A stretch of DNA of 64,000 nucleotides, taken from contig JAUCPW010000023.1 in NCBI GenBank assembly GCA_030373045.1, positions 1 to 64,000 of the forward strand. The letters are read 5' to 3'. Positions 53,428 to 62,190 of the stretch are shown here, in pieces. Both the position numbers and the translations under genes were made by a program. Below the pieces are notes generated by a model that made no database searches, had not been told where the DNA came from, and saw only the letters and a list, made by a program, of their open reading frames with translations. Origin of the DNA: Candidatus Fermentibacter sp. GTDB lineage: Bacteria; Fermentibacterota; Fermentibacteria; Fermentibacterales; Fermentibacteraceae. Position 1 is the stretch's first letter; each line of letters starts with the position of its first letter.

Positions 53428-53455
53428 CGGAGGGGCCCCCCGCGGGAGGCCCCTC
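53428..53455. terminator. bidirectional hairpin between the DUF362 gene and mscL
   Basis: A 9-base perfect stem GGAGGGGCC (53428-53436) with GGCCCCTCC (53447-53455) and a 10-base loop, lying between two convergent genes. It is GC-rich and lacks a T-run on either strand, so a canonical intrinsic terminator is not proven, but position and stability fit termination from both sides. Confidence 0.6.
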
Positions 53456-53472
53456 CCCCGTGTACAGCGGTA

Positions 53473-53886
53473 CTAGCGGTTCTGCCTGAGCAGGTCGCGG
53501 ATTTCCGTCAGCAGCTTCACGTCGGCCGGAGGCTCCGCCGGGGCCGCCGGGGCTGCCTCCCTCTTCTTCGTCAGCTTCGTCACGGACCTGACGATCAGGA
53601 ACAGCACGAACGCGATGATGAGGAAGTTGACCAGCTTGTTGGCGAAGACGCCGTAGTTGATGGTCACGGGGACGGGGGGCATCCCCGCCTCGGCCGCCGG
53701 CTTCGAGCCTATCGTCAGCGAGAGGTCGGAGAAGTCCATGCCGCCCACCAGGAGCCCGATGGGGGGCATGATCACGTCCTCGACGGCCGACGACACGATG
53801 GCCCCGAAGGCTGCACCGATGATCACCGCCACAGCCAGGTCGAGCACGTTGCCCTTCATGGCGAAGTCGCGGAACTCCTTCAGCAC
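53473..53886 (-). CDS. mscL: large-conductance mechanosensitive channel MscL
   Basis: A 137-residue channel subunit that opens under severe osmotic downshock. It has the N-terminal amphipathic FRDFAMKGNVLDLAVAVIIGAAFGAIV (in part), TM1 with the Gly/Ala constriction, a periplasmic loop, TM2 (KLVNFLIIAFVLFLIV) and a C-terminal helix (VKLLTEIRDLLRQNR). The start is GTG 53886 with GGGAGGG upstream. A second mechanosensitive channel, MscS type, is at 44091. Confidence 0.95.
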   Translation of the reverse strand: MLKEFRDFAMKGNVLDLAVAVIIGAAFGAIVSSAVEDVIMPPIGLLVGGMDFSDLSLTIGSKPAAEAGMPPVPVTINYGVFANKLVNFLIIAFVLFLIVRSVTKLTKKREAAPAAPAEPPADVKLLTEIRDLLRQNR

Positions 53887-53931
53887 GTCATCCCTCCCCT
53901 TCCGGCCGCACGGCCCGCACTGTCACGATCG

Positions 53932-53967
53932 ATGATGCAGGGGCTCCCCACGGGAGCCCTGGATCAT
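53932..53967 (-). terminator. hairpin after the small secreted-protein gene
   Basis: Stem GGGCTCCC (53941-53948) with GGGAGCCC (53952-53959), triloop, extended by ATGAT/ATCAT after a small internal loop. It begins 3 bases after the stop of the 53970-54311 gene, in position to end its transcript before mscL. No T-run. Confidence 0.5.
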
Positions 53968-53969
53968 CC

Positions 53970-54311
53970 TCAACCGCCTGTCGAATAGGCCTGGGCGGCG
54001 TCGAGATCGTCGAGGGTCACCGCCCACTCCACCGAGCCCATGACCGGGGAGTTCAGGCGGGTGTAGGTGTCCCCGTCCTCGTCGATCAGCCTGATGCTGT
54101 AGATGCCTGTGGGCAGCTCGATCGAGAGTGTCTCCCCCTCGGTGAGGGTCGAGTCGCCGAGCCTGTTCTCGCCCCAGCCCGCCGCACCGAACGGGGAGAT
54201 GTACACGGACATCATGTCCCATCCGCCGGTGGTGTTGGTGATGGCGAGCGAGGACGCCGACGCCTGCGCGGCCAGCCCGGCGACGGCGAGCGCCAAGATG
54301 ATCCTTGCCAA
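53970..54311 (-). CDS. small secreted beta-rich protein
   Basis: A 113-residue protein with a signal peptide (MARIILALAVAGLAAQASA). The mature 94 residues look like a single beta-sandwich: LAITNTTGGWDMMSVYISP, SWG-like GWGENRLG, LTEGETLSIELPTGIYSIRL, EDGDTYTR. The phrase order (aromatic-rich strand, WGxxxLG, LxxGExxxxxLPxGxYxIRLxDEDGD) recurs in secreted proteins of FCB and related bacteria, but no function is known to me. TTG 54311 has GGGAGG six bases before it. Confidence 0.75.
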   Translation of the reverse strand: MARIILALAVAGLAAQASASSLAITNTTGGWDMMSVYISPFGAAGWGENRLGDSTLTEGETLSIELPTGIYSIRLIDEDGDTYTRLNSPVMGSVEWAVTLDDLDAAQAYSTGG

Positions 54312-54345
54312 TCCGCCTCCCGTCAGGAGCGTGCGGGGCCCGGTC

Positions 54346-54651
54346 CTAGTCGACCAGGTAGTCGACGCTCCGCCTGTCTGTGCATACCGACCTCACGATC
54401 GGCACCACGGCCATGTGGGCCGGGTGCTCCCTGTAGACCTCGAGCGCCTTCGCCGACTCGAACTCGGAGAAGAGCACTATCTCGGAAGAGTCTGCCGAAG
54501 TCGTGGTCGCGACCCCGACCTCGAGCCTCTTCAGTCCGGGTATCCTCCCGTTCAGGGACTCGAGGGCCCGCTTCACGCGGAGCGCGTTCACCGGGCCGGT
54601 TCCCGGATCGCCGCTCTCCCTCACCTTCCACATCACGACGTGCCTGATCAT
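54346..54651 (-). CDS. Dabb-domain (stress-responsive alpha/beta barrel) protein
   Basis: A 101-residue protein matching the Dabb family: MIRHVVMWKVRES at the start, IPGLKRLEVGV, IVLFSEFESAKALEVYREHPAHMAVVPIV (in part). The family forms dimeric ferredoxin-like barrels; members act as cyclases or are of unknown role. ATG 54651 has GGAGG at close spacing. It lies 34 bases upstream of the small secreted-protein gene in the same direction. Confidence 0.87.
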   Translation of the reverse strand: MIRHVVMWKVRESGDPGTGPVNALRVKRALESLNGRIPGLKRLEVGVATTTSADSSEIVLFSEFESAKALEVYREHPAHMAVVPIVRSVCTDRRSVDYLVD

Positions 54652-54763
54652 CGTCCTCCGCTCCGAGGGCTCAGCCCGCTGGACAAGGAGCCTGATCCGG
54701 AATATACCCCCGGAGGCCGGCCGATAGTCCAGCTTTCACGGGAAGCGTGCAGGAGATTCAGGG

Positions 54764-55183
54764 ATGCCTCTCGAGATACACCCGGACGACCTGAGGTTCC
54801 GCTTCGGCAGGACCGGCGGGCCCGGCGGGCAGAACGTCAACAAGGTGAACACGGCGGTGAGGCTCGTGTACGACTACGCACGGTCGAGCTTCCTCACCGA
54901 CGGGCAGAAGGCACTCCTGTCGGCCGTGGCGACCCGTTCGCGCGACGGGGAATCCGTGATAGTGGTCGAGGCGGACACCCACCGCACCCAGGGCATGAAC
55001 CGGGCGCTCGCCCTCAGGAAGCTCCAGGACATCGTCGACAGGGCTCTCGAACCGCCCCCTCCCGAAAGGGTGGTCGTCACGGGCCTGCCTGCCTCGGCCA
55101 GGGCTGCGCGGGCCAAGCGGAAGAGGAGGCGTGGAGCGGTCAAGGCATCCCGCCGCGACACCTTCGAGGAGGAGTGGGAGTAG
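54764..55183 (+). CDS. arfB: alternative ribosome-rescue peptidyl-tRNA hydrolase
   Basis: A 139-residue protein with the release-factor catalytic loop [15 protein letters not shown] near residue 15-28, and a basic C-terminal tail ([18 protein letters not shown]) that enters the mRNA channel. This is the ArfB/YaeJ architecture, which frees peptides from stalled ribosomes. ATG 54764 follows a GGAG-type site at moderate spacing. It converges with the protease gene with three bases between the stop codons. Confidence 0.92.
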   Translation: MPLEIHPDDLRFRFGRTGGPGGQNVNKVNTAVRLVYDYARSSFLTDGQKALLSAVATRSRDGESVIVVEADTHRTQGMNRALALRKLQDIVDRALEPPPPERVVVTGLPASARAARAKRKRRRGAVKASRRDTFEEEWE

Positions 55184-55186
55184 CCC

Positions 55187-56011
55187 TCAGTCCCCTGCCG
55201 CCAGCTCGAGCAGCTCGAGCATGCAGGAGGAGGGGACGATCTCCGTCAGCACGTTCCCGGAACGGCCCGCTCCCCTCCGGGTTCCGTCCCTTTCCATGAG
55301 CGTGATCCGTGCTGCGACCATCCCTGCCACCTTCGGCTCCCCGGAGCCGTCCGCCGCCATCACGGGGCTGCCGCTGTAGCCGTTGAGCACGCTCACATCC
55401 GAGAAGAAGGGGTCCGTCCGGTTGCGGATGAACGTCAGGAGCCCGCTCCTCACGTCCACGGATCCCGCACCGAAGAGGGTGATCCCGCGAACCTGCCGCC
55501 CCATGACTTCGAGCCCGAGCCCCTCTGTGAAGGCCGAGCCGTCGAGGAGCATGTCCGAGGAGATCCCGACGCTCTCGGGCGAGGGGCCGCCCTCCGGCCA
55601 CAGGTCGGTGATGACGACCGCCGCGAGGTCGATGGACGGGTCGGGATGGAACACGATGCCGTCGAGCGGGATGCGCATGATCTCGACGGCGACCGAGTCG
55701 GACGGCCCCGAACCCGAGTAGATGCCCATCGAGACCATGTCGTACCCCTCGACGGAGTGGCGTGTCGTCAGGATCACGGGAACGACGGCCCCGCCCCGGG
55801 CCCTGTATGCGACGAGGATGCCGTTGCTCCTGGAGAAGATGGTCTGCGTCGCGGTCTGCCTCCGGGACGAGACCCCGGCGACGGCGGTGGGCCTGTAGGC
55901 TTCGGTAGGTCTGGTGGCGGAGGCGGCCGGGGCATCGGGGCCGACACGCACGGAGGCGCTGTCGCCAACGCTCAGCGAGGCAAGCAGGGCAAGCAGCAGG
56001 GGTACGTCCAT
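55187..56011 (-). CDS. exported trypsin-like serine protease
   Basis: A 274-residue protein with signal MDVPLLLALLASLSVGDSAS. The chymotrypsin fold triad is visible: His in TTRHSVEG, Asp in PSIDLAAVVITDL, Ser in NGYSGSPVMAADG. The oxyanion-hole Gly precedes the Ser as expected. There is no PDZ domain, unlike DegP. ATG 56011 has GGAGGG and removes an upstream stretch that is not signal-like. It should act in the periplasm or outside. The substrate is unknown. Confidence 0.85.
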   Translation of the reverse strand: MDVPLLLALLASLSVGDSASVRVGPDAPAASATRPTEAYRPTAVAGVSSRRQTATQTIFSRSNGILVAYRARGGAVVPVILTTRHSVEGYDMVSMGIYSGSGPSDSVAVEIMRIPLDGIVFHPDPSIDLAAVVITDLWPEGGPSPESVGISSDMLLDGSAFTEGLGLEVMGRQVRGITLFGAGSVDVRSGLLTFIRNRTDPFFSDVSVLNGYSGSPVMAADGSGEPKVAGMVAARITLMERDGTRRGAGRSGNVLTEIVPSSCMLELLELAAGD

Positions 56012-56123
56012 GCCACCCTCCGCCCCTGATATCGCACCGGGGGAGGGACCGGGCCAGGTGTCCCGCTGCCGGTCCGTCCCCATGCTGCGCCGTGAGGAAC
56101 CGGATTTCCGGCTGTGGAGGAGA

Positions 56124-57512
56124 TCAGGGTGTCCGGCTACCCTCCCGGGGGCTCGAGGCGCCGGGCTGCCCGGGCGGCCTGAGGCAGGAGAACGTCAGAT
56201 AGTCCGAGCCGCATTCCGAGTACTCCTTCTCCGTGACGACGAAGCCCGTATCCGAGAGCATCCTTCGCCAGTCATCCCGGCCGAACAGCCCGAGGACGTG
56301 ACTGTCCGTTTCGATCCTGAGCCTTCCCTCCCCGCGGATCAGGAACACCATCGTCGTCTCGTACGTGTCGTCTCCGGGGTCGGGATCGTAGCAGTTCTCG
56401 ACGAAGGCCGCGTCCACGCCCGACACGCCCTCCGGGACCGAGGCGGGCATGGCGGAGGTGGAGTTCTGGACGAAACCCTCCCTCGTGGCATCAGGGGTCA
56501 CGATCATCACGCCGCCCGGCTTCAGGTGCCGCCAGGCCGCCGAGAGCGCGTCGCCCAGATCCTCCCTGCTGGTCATGTATGCGATCGCGTCGTCGATGAA
56601 GACCGCATCGAAGGTTCTGCCGAGCGAAAAGCTCCGCATGTCGCCCAGGACGAACTCGCATTCGGGATTGAGGACGCACGCCAGCTCGAGCATCCTCGGG
56701 CTCAGGTCCAGGCCCGTCACTTCGAAATCCCGCTTCAGGTTGAAGGCGTTCTTGCCTCCCCCGCAGCCGATGTCGAGGATGTTCCGCACCGGGATCTCCG
56801 AGCGTTCCCGGATCAGTCGGGTCGCATGCTCGCAGTAGCCGCGGTACTCCTCCGGCCCTCCCCACAAGGGCCAGAGCCACGAGAGCTCGTCGTAGAGCTT
56901 CACCCTGCCGCCGGAAGGGCATGTTTCCGCCTCCGGCTCACCGCCTCCATCCCAGGATCCACTCGTCGCCCTGCGGGATATGGCGTACCTGACCCGGCCG
57001 CCTTCCCGCACGGGCCTCACCTCGACGGCACCCGGCGTCAGGTCGCGGAACCGGCCGACCGCCTCCGCCAGTTCGTCGAGCCTCCTCGCGCACGCGGCCG
57101 CCAGGTCGTCCGCCAGCAAGGCCGTCTCCCCGCAATCGAAAGGGCTCATCAGCGGCCCGGGCGCGAGCGGGCGCCAGGCGCCCCGGTCGAAGGCCATCTC
57201 CACCGAGTTGTCGAAACCCTCGCCTGCGGCAGGATCGCGGTGTATCACCGCCCTGTCGCGCAGCTCGAGGAGCCTCCGATGGAGCGCGAGGCGTCCGGGA
57301 TCGACGGTCTCCTCCCCGAGCCTGACCGGCCTCCTCTGCCTGAAGGGCATCGCATAGGAGGCGATCATGCCCTGCACAAGCATCCTGATCAGGAGGCCGC
57401 CGCCGGGCTCACCGTCACCGCAGCGGCGCACCGCCTCGCGCGCGCATCCCGCTGCATCGGTGAACGCCGTCCACGCGAAGGCCTGCTTCCACATCTCGCG
57501 TATCAGATCCAT
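56124..57512 (-). CDS. possible HEPN-like domain fused to SAM-dependent methyltransferase
   Basis: A 462-residue two-domain protein. The first 190 residues are helical and contain LHRRLLELRDRAVIHRDP, with an Arg-x5-His pattern like the RX4-6H motif of HEPN domains. From about 205 the protein is a class I methyltransferase: an opening LYDELSWLWPLWG, motif I NILDIGCGGGKNAFNL, the acidic TGLDLSPRML, then FDAVFIDDAIAYM and HLKPGGVMIVTPD. ATG 57512 has GGAGGG. The combination might be a toxin-like or RNA-related pair in one chain; the HEPN assignment is tentative. Confidence 0.78.
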   Translation of the reverse strand: MDLIREMWKQAFAWTAFTDAAGCAREAVRRCGDGEPGGGLLIRMLVQGMIASYAMPFRQRRPVRLGEETVDPGRLALHRRLLELRDRAVIHRDPAAGEGFDNSVEMAFDRGAWRPLAPGPLMSPFDCGETALLADDLAAACARRLDELAEAVGRFRDLTPGAVEVRPVREGGRVRYAISRRATSGSWDGGGEPEAETCPSGGRVKLYDELSWLWPLWGGPEEYRGYCEHATRLIRERSEIPVRNILDIGCGGGKNAFNLKRDFEVTGLDLSPRMLELACVLNPECEFVLGDMRSFSLGRTFDAVFIDDAIAYMTSREDLGDALSAAWRHLKPGGVMIVTPDATREGFVQNSTSAMPASVPEGVSGVDAAFVENCYDPDPGDDTYETTMVFLIRGEGRLRIETDSHVLGLFGRDDWRRMLSDTGFVVTEKEYSECGSDYLTFSCLRPPGQPGASSPREGSRTP

Positions 57513-57615
57513 GCCGGTCCCTCCGCAGAATGATCACATGTCCGACGACCTCTTCAGAAGAAGCGTCAGAGCCGGGATCGACTGGAACACGCCTCCCGAG
57601 CCAGGGCGAGGAGGG

Positions 57616-58344
57616 TCACCGCGAGGCCGGGCGGCGCCCCAGGCGCCTGCGGACATCGTCCCGGAAGTCCGTGACGACGCCTTCGAGGACGAGGTAGGCT
57701 TCCAGGTTCTGGTTGAGCAGGGTCGAGTAGCCCAGAACGAGATTGATGAAACCCGGGGTCTTCACGATTCCGGCATCCAGGAAGGTTCCACCGATCATGT
57801 TCATGTGCCGGTACGTGAAGGGCATCGCGAATCCGGACACGAACTCGCGCAGCATCTCCTCCTTCTCCGCGACCGAGTCGAACTCGTCGTGGAGCCTCAC
57901 GAGACGGGCCCTGAATGCGAAGTCCCCCGTCGAGTCCATATGGCCGGCGTTCATGAGCGAGGTGAACGTCGTCCGGTTGGGCCTGAACCTCACGATGGTC
58001 ATCACGTCCATCATGATTGCCATGCCGGCCTCGATGGTCTGGGACCCGTCCTTCATCGAAGCGATGCAGGAGGCCATCCGGTCGCGCCTGGCCGACTCCT
58101 GCCCGACGATCTCACGGAGCTGGACGAGGTCGGATTCGATGTCGGTCTCGAAGCCTGCGAAGTACTTTCGCTCACGCTGCCTGTCGAGATGCCTCTCACG
58201 CCATGCGTTCAGCATGAAGGCGGCCGTGACTCCGATGATCACGACCGCGAGGTCGATCAGATACCCGGACAGGATGCCGGGAGGGATCGCCGGGGCCGGG
58301 GGCAGCTCCGCGGTCAGAACAGGAATGATGATGGACGGATTCAT
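57616..58344 (-). CDS. DUF6090-like membrane protein
   Basis: A 242-residue protein with one N-terminal transmembrane helix (LIDLAVVIIGVTAAFMLNAW) followed by a long charged helical part (RERHLDRQRERKYFAGFETDIESDLVQL, in part). This start, hydrophobic helix then N-x-W and a coiled-coil-like basic stretch, resembles DUF6090 proteins, whose function is unknown. ATG 58344 has AGGGGGA upstream. It follows the neighbouring genes with no overlap, so it may be transcribed alone. Confidence 0.72.
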   Translation of the reverse strand: MNPSIIIPVLTAELPPAPAIPPGILSGYLIDLAVVIIGVTAAFMLNAWRERHLDRQRERKYFAGFETDIESDLVQLREIVGQESARRDRMASCIASMKDGSQTIEAGMAIMMDVMTIVRFRPNRTTFTSLMNAGHMDSTGDFAFRARLVRLHDEFDSVAEKEEMLREFVSGFAMPFTYRHMNMIGGTFLDAGIVKTPGFINLVLGYSTLLNQNLEAYLVLEGVVTDFRDDVRRRLGRRPASR

Positions 58345-58460
58345 CGGATCCCCCTAACTGAAGCCGTAGTGTCCTGTGGCCATGCCTCTGCGGGCGGATG
58401 TCCGGTGTCGGCGCGGCATATCGCTCGAGCAGATACGGCCGAGACGAGGCCCGTACACGG

Positions 58461-58925
58461 TCAGGAGAGCGTCTTCTCCTCCTCCCTGCAGTCGAATAGA
58501 TCAGCTCCGCACCCGGCGCACTTCGCGTCGTACCAGGCGAACGGCTCCCCGCAGGAGGGGCACGACCACCGGACTCGCTGCTCATCGAGCCAGCTCTCGA
58601 GGTCGATTTCACTTATACGGGACAGGTTGGCCAGCACGACCGAGTGGTGAGGGGCCTCGTCGTTGCGGAACTTGACCAGCTCCTCGCAGGGGAACGTGTC
58701 GCACTCCGAGCAGCGGACGATCCCCTTCGCTTTCGTGCACGATCTGAAGTCGCAGTCGCGGCAGAACACGGCAGTCGTGTCCGACAGGCAGCCGTGGCAG
58801 ACCAGATCTTCCGGCTCCATCTCCCAGCTCTTCGCCAGATCCGCCAGGCTCCCCTTCCGCCCGGCGGGTATCGTCGGGCAGGCGCCGCAGTAGAGCCCGC
58901 ACGGGGCATCGAAACGGTATTCCAT
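58461..58925 (-). CDS. DUF3795-type Cys-rich protein
   Basis: A 154-residue protein with the DUF3795 opening APCGLYCGACPTI and later CHGCLSDTTAVFCRDCDFRSC (in part), CSECDTFPCEEL. The C-terminus adds a zinc-ribbon pair, WSCPSCGEPF and CAGCGADLF. The many CxxC motifs indicate zinc or iron-sulphur binding. The family is common in anaerobes, function unknown. ATG 58925 has AGGAGGAG upstream. Confidence 0.87.
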   Translation of the reverse strand: MEYRFDAPCGLYCGACPTIPAGRKGSLADLAKSWEMEPEDLVCHGCLSDTTAVFCRDCDFRSCTKAKGIVRCSECDTFPCEELVKFRNDEAPHHSVVLANLSRISEIDLESWLDEQRVRWSCPSCGEPFAWYDAKCAGCGADLFDCREEEKTLS

Positions 58926-59035
58926 CGTCTCCTCCTGACTGGCTATCGATTTATTCAGGCGAAAACTACCGGCATGGACCGGCCGGGTCGAGAGAGGGAC
59001 GGACTGGGGCAGGCAGGCCGGCGGGTCGGGATGTG

Positions 59036-59836
59036 TCAGGCCGGCGCTAGTGGCTTCCGGGCCACGATGACGAGCACTTGTGACTCGTCGCCGTAAGGTC
59101 TGCCGGCGAGGCTGTCGAGGAGCCTGGTGTCGGTGAACCCGACGGAGGCCAGCAGGTCGCGCAGCTCGGACGCTCCGTACAGCCTCATTCCGTAGCAGTA
59201 CTCCCGGCGCTTCGCGCCCCGGAGCACCGTCCAGCGGATGGCGTGCCACGTCCAGGCCTCGTCCACCGTCGCCTCCTCCAGCAGGATCGTCCCGTCGCTG
59301 TCTTCGCGCCAGTACCTCGAGCTCCGGGAGGGACAGGACCTCCTGACGACCTCCCTCGGAGGCACCGCGAGGAGCAGGCTGCCCCCCGGGACGAGCGAGC
59401 GGAGGCAGTTCTCCAGCACGAGCCTGTCGTCCTTGGGGTCGGCGAAGTAGCCGAAGGAGTTGAACATGCAGATAACGCTGGCGAAAGCGTCCGGTTCGAC
59501 GTAGTCTCTCATGTCCGCGCAGATGAACCTCGCATCCAGCCCGCGGGAGGTTGCCGATGAGACGGCTTCCCCGATCAGGTCGGGGTTGAGGTCGATCCCA
59601 GTGACGCGATATCCTGCCGCGGAGAGCTCGAGCGAGTGCCTGCCGAACCCGCAGGCGAGGTCGAGAACCGATGCCCCCGGCTCCAGCGCTAGCAGGGATG
59701 CGATCCTGGCCGCGGCTTCGACCGAGGAACCGATCAGCCTGTCGCTCCAGATGAACCTGCGGTTCGCGGACCAGTATTCACGGTCACGGAACCAGTCCGG
59801 ATCGGTCGCGATCATCCCGGTACCGGAGACTGCCAT
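59036..59836 (-). CDS. SAM-dependent methyltransferase, class I
   Basis: A 266-residue enzyme with motif I SVLDLACGFGRHSLEL, acidic end of strand 2 in VTGIDLNPD, motif II ICADMRDYV and ASVICMFNSFGYF, and the post-motif LVPGGSLLLAVPP. The C-terminal half is similar to the DUF-like methyltransferases next to sugar or cofactor genes, but the substrate cannot be read. ATG 59836 has GGAGGCG at good spacing. An upstream in-frame start exists but would only add a few residues. Confidence 0.85.
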   Translation of the reverse strand: MAVSGTGMIATDPDWFRDREYWSANRRFIWSDRLIGSSVEAAARIASLLALEPGASVLDLACGFGRHSLELSAAGYRVTGIDLNPDLIGEAVSSATSRGLDARFICADMRDYVEPDAFASVICMFNSFGYFADPKDDRLVLENCLRSLVPGGSLLLAVPPREVVRRSCPSRSSRYWREDSDGTILLEEATVDEAWTWHAIRWTVLRGAKRREYCYGMRLYGASELRDLLASVGFTDTRLLDSLAGRPYGDESQVLVIVARKPLAPA

Positions 59837-59889
59837 GAGTCGCCTCCGCAAATGCTGCCGTCACGCCCTGATCAGACGAAAAGACTGCT

Positions 59890-60503
59890 CTAGTCGAACA
59901 GCGTCTTGATACCGGCCCATGTGGCGCTGACGAGGCCGAAACCCTCCGGCCAGCCGTTGGTGCGGATGAACAAGTCGCCCGCTTCCCACGGAATCCATCT
60001 ACCCTGCACGTCGCAGAAACTGTGGAAGGCCACCGGCGTCGATCCATCCAGGATGATGGACGGCCAGCCGCCGGATGACATCGTGTTGTTATCGACGACC
60101 CAGAACTGCCCTTCGCAGATGACGGAGGAGGCGTAGTTGGCGTACACCGCGGCATAGTGGGGGCGGTGACGGATGTCTGGTTCAGGAGTGTCACAGGGCC
60201 GGAGGAGTCGCCGTTGTACAGCTCCGCGTAGAACGACGAAGTATCCCATGGGCAGCTCTCGTGGTGATAGAACCAGAATTCGGTGTTGTCGGCCACCCAG
60301 CCGAGGCTGTCCAGGCCGAAGTCGGCCGTGTTGAACCACACGCCGTTCTGGCTGCCGTACCAGACGAAGTAGTAAAGGCTTCCGTCATCATAGGCGAGCT
60401 GGCCGTCGGTGGGGTGGATGTACATAGGCCGCTCGATCGCGGCGAAGCCATCGGATACGCGGATGACGGCACCTGCTAGGATCAATGCAGCGATCGATCC
60501 CAT
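59890..60503 (-). pseudogene. secreted protein, one-base frameshift of the 61576-62190 paralogue
   Basis: The translated pieces match the intact paralogue along its full length, from MGSIAALILAG to WAGIKTLFD, in two frames. The span is 614 bases against 615 in the paralogue. The shift is near 60160: here the DNA reads GTGGGGGCGG where the paralogue has GTGGGTGGCGG, one base fewer inside a G-run. N-terminal half in frame: signal peptide, then YFVWYGSQNGVWFNTADFG and TEFWFYHHESCPWDTSSFYAE (in part). C-terminal half in the other frame: HYAAVYANYASSVICEGQFWV. A true pseudogene, a programmed or phase-variable G-run, or a sequencing error are all possible. Confidence 0.85.
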
Positions 60504-60569
60504 ACCGGCCACCTCCCGGAATCGCGGAGATCCGCCGCGGAGGCCTCCCCCGGAGGCATCCGCAACCTT
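60504..60569 (-). repeat. conserved leader of the secreted-protein pair, copy 1
   Basis: The 66 bases before the start codon match those before the intact paralogue (62191-62256) with only 2 differences, better conserved than the coding regions. On the minus strand it folds as nested hairpins (GCGGA/TCCGC and CCTCC/GGAGG) and then carries the GGAGG ribosome site, so it may be a 5' UTR control element. Confidence 0.72.
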
Positions 60570-60674
60570 CTCACCGGGGTTGATATAGGGCAAGGGCGAT
60601 GCAAAGTACACGACTGCATTCCATCGGGATACCTGACCGATACATCCCGCGGGTGAGCCGGGCACCCTTTCCGG

Positions 60675-61499
60675 TCACCCGGCTCTGCAGCGCCTCCCCC
60701 GTCCGCCCGCGAGGAGGATGATCGCCACGGGGAGCGACAGGACGAAGAGCAGCCCCCAGAGCGGCAGCATCGCCCACGCGTCGGGCAGGCCCGCCCGGAG
60801 GGCGAAGGGCGTGTTCGCACCGAGCACGAGGCAGTAGAGCCCGCTCACGAGCGACATCACCGTCATCAGCACGTACCCCCTGGCCTGCCCCCTCGAGAGC
60901 CAGGCGACCGAGAGCAGAACGGGGGTGCAGATCAGCAGCAGGTCGAAGGTCGAGACCATCTGCGTGACCTGCATCTTCAGCTCCCCGGTGAGGATGTAGT
61001 GCACCGACAGTCCGATCCACAGCAGGGCCAGGATAGCGGCGAACACCGTCATCATCGCCCGGCAGAGGATGCCCGTCCGTCTGCCGGGGAGCCGGTCCGA
61101 GTACCTGGAGGAGTCTATCGCGTGCATCCCGGAGATGAACGAGTACATCGACACCCCGAGGACCGCGAGATAGACCAGGAAGTACCGGTCGTACGCGACG
61201 GCGAGGGGATAGTAGACGTAGTCGTAGGTGACGAGGGCCTGGATCCCGAGCCAGAAGAGCCTGCCGCCGCCGGTGCCCTTCCTGGCCAGGATGATCGCGA
61301 TCACGAGCATGGGCGCGAAGACGAACAGGTTCACGAAGTCGTTCCCCTGCCATACCGCCCTGCCCCAGACCCCGTCCTTCGCGTAGGTCCCCTCCACGAA
61401 GAGACCCAGAACCGACTGCGCCACCATCAGCGGAACGCATACCGCGGCAAGGCCCAGCGCGATGCGCAGATCCCCCCCGCTCCCACGCTCCCCGCTCAT
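60675..61499 (-). CDS. polytopic membrane protein of unknown function
   Basis: A 274-residue protein with about seven transmembrane helices (IALGLAAVCVPLMVAQSVLGL, FVFAPMLVIAIILA, IQALVTYDYVYYPL, FLVYLAVLGVSMYSFI, MMTVFAAILALLWIGLSVHYI listed in parts, then three more). No catalytic motif was recognised. It sits between the two secreted-protein paralogues in the same direction. ATG 61499 has GAGGGGG upstream. The paralogues may be separated by this gene after a duplication with insertion. Confidence 0.78.
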   Translation of the reverse strand: MSGERGSGGDLRIALGLAAVCVPLMVAQSVLGLFVEGTYAKDGVWGRAVWQGNDFVNLFVFAPMLVIAIILARKGTGGGRLFWLGIQALVTYDYVYYPLAVAYDRYFLVYLAVLGVSMYSFISGMHAIDSSRYSDRLPGRRTGILCRAMMTVFAAILALLWIGLSVHYILTGELKMQVTQMVSTFDLLLICTPVLLSVAWLSRGQARGYVLMTVMSLVSGLYCLVLGANTPFALRAGLPDAWAMLPLWGLLFVLSLPVAIILLAGGRGRRCRAG

Positions 61500-61575
61500 C
61501 TGCCGTCCCCCTCACGGTGGAGTTCCATCAATCCAGACGGCTGGGCGATCCGCATCGAGTAACCATCGCCGCCCG

Positions 61576-62190
61576 CTAGTCGAACAGCGTCTTCATCTCC
61601 GCCCAGGTGGCGCCGGCAAGGCCGCCACTCCATGGCCAGCCGTCGGTGCGGACGAAGTAGTCGCCCATGCCCCACGGCTCCCAGACGACGAAGTCATCGT
61701 TGAAAAAGCTGTGGTCGGTCGTGTAGGTGTTGTCACCCAGGATCGAAGGCCAGCCGCCGCCGGACATCTCGGTGTTGACGAGGACCCAGAACTGGTCCTC
61801 GCAGATCAGCGGGGAGCTGTAGTTCGCGTACACGGCCGCATAGTGGGTGGCGGTGACGGAGGTCTGGTTCAGCTGGGTCACGGGAGCGGAGACGTCGCCG
61901 TTGTAGACTTCGGCGTAGAAGGAGCCGGTGTCCCAGGGACGGCTCGAGCTGTGGAAGAACCAGAACTCCGTGTTGTCCGCCGCCCAGTCAAAGCTGTACG
62001 AGCCGAAATCGCCCGTGTTGAACCACACACCCCTGTAGAGTCCGCCCCAGGTCAGCCAGTGAGCCGAGTTGTCGTCATACGACAGGGCGTCATCCGTTCC
62101 GGGGATGGGCAGCGGGTGCTCTAGCATTACACCGCCGTGGGATGCGTAGGTGACGGCGGCTGCAAGGATCAATGCAGCGATCGATCCCAT
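61576..62190 (-). CDS. secreted protein of unknown function (intact paralogue)
   Basis: A 204-residue protein with signal peptide MGSIAALILAAAVTYAS. The mature part is rich in aromatic residues and Asn/Thr (YRGVWFNTGDFGSYSFDWAAD, TEFWFFHSSSRPWDTGSFYAE, quoted in part) and ends WAEMKTLFD. No domain was recognised; a beta-sandwich, adhesin-like or carbohydrate-binding fold is plausible. It is the intact form of the frameshifted 59890-60503 gene and shares the same leader. ATG 62190 has GGAGG eight bases upstream; GTG 62199 is too close to it. Confidence 0.8.
   Translation of the reverse strand: MGSIAALILAAAVTYASHGGVMLEHPLPIPGTDDALSYDDNSAHWLTWGGLYRGVWFNTGDFGSYSFDWAADNTEFWFFHSSSRPWDTGSFYAEVYNGDVSAPVTQLNQTSVTATHYAAVYANYSSPLICEDQFWVLVNTEMSGGGWPSILGDNTYTTDHSFFNDDFVVWEPWGMGDYFVRTDGWPWSGGLAGATWAEMKTLFD

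Noticed and set aside
53428-53455. Hairpin as a riboswitch
   Set aside because: It lies between convergent genes, downstream of both, so it cannot control their initiation; termination is the simpler reading.
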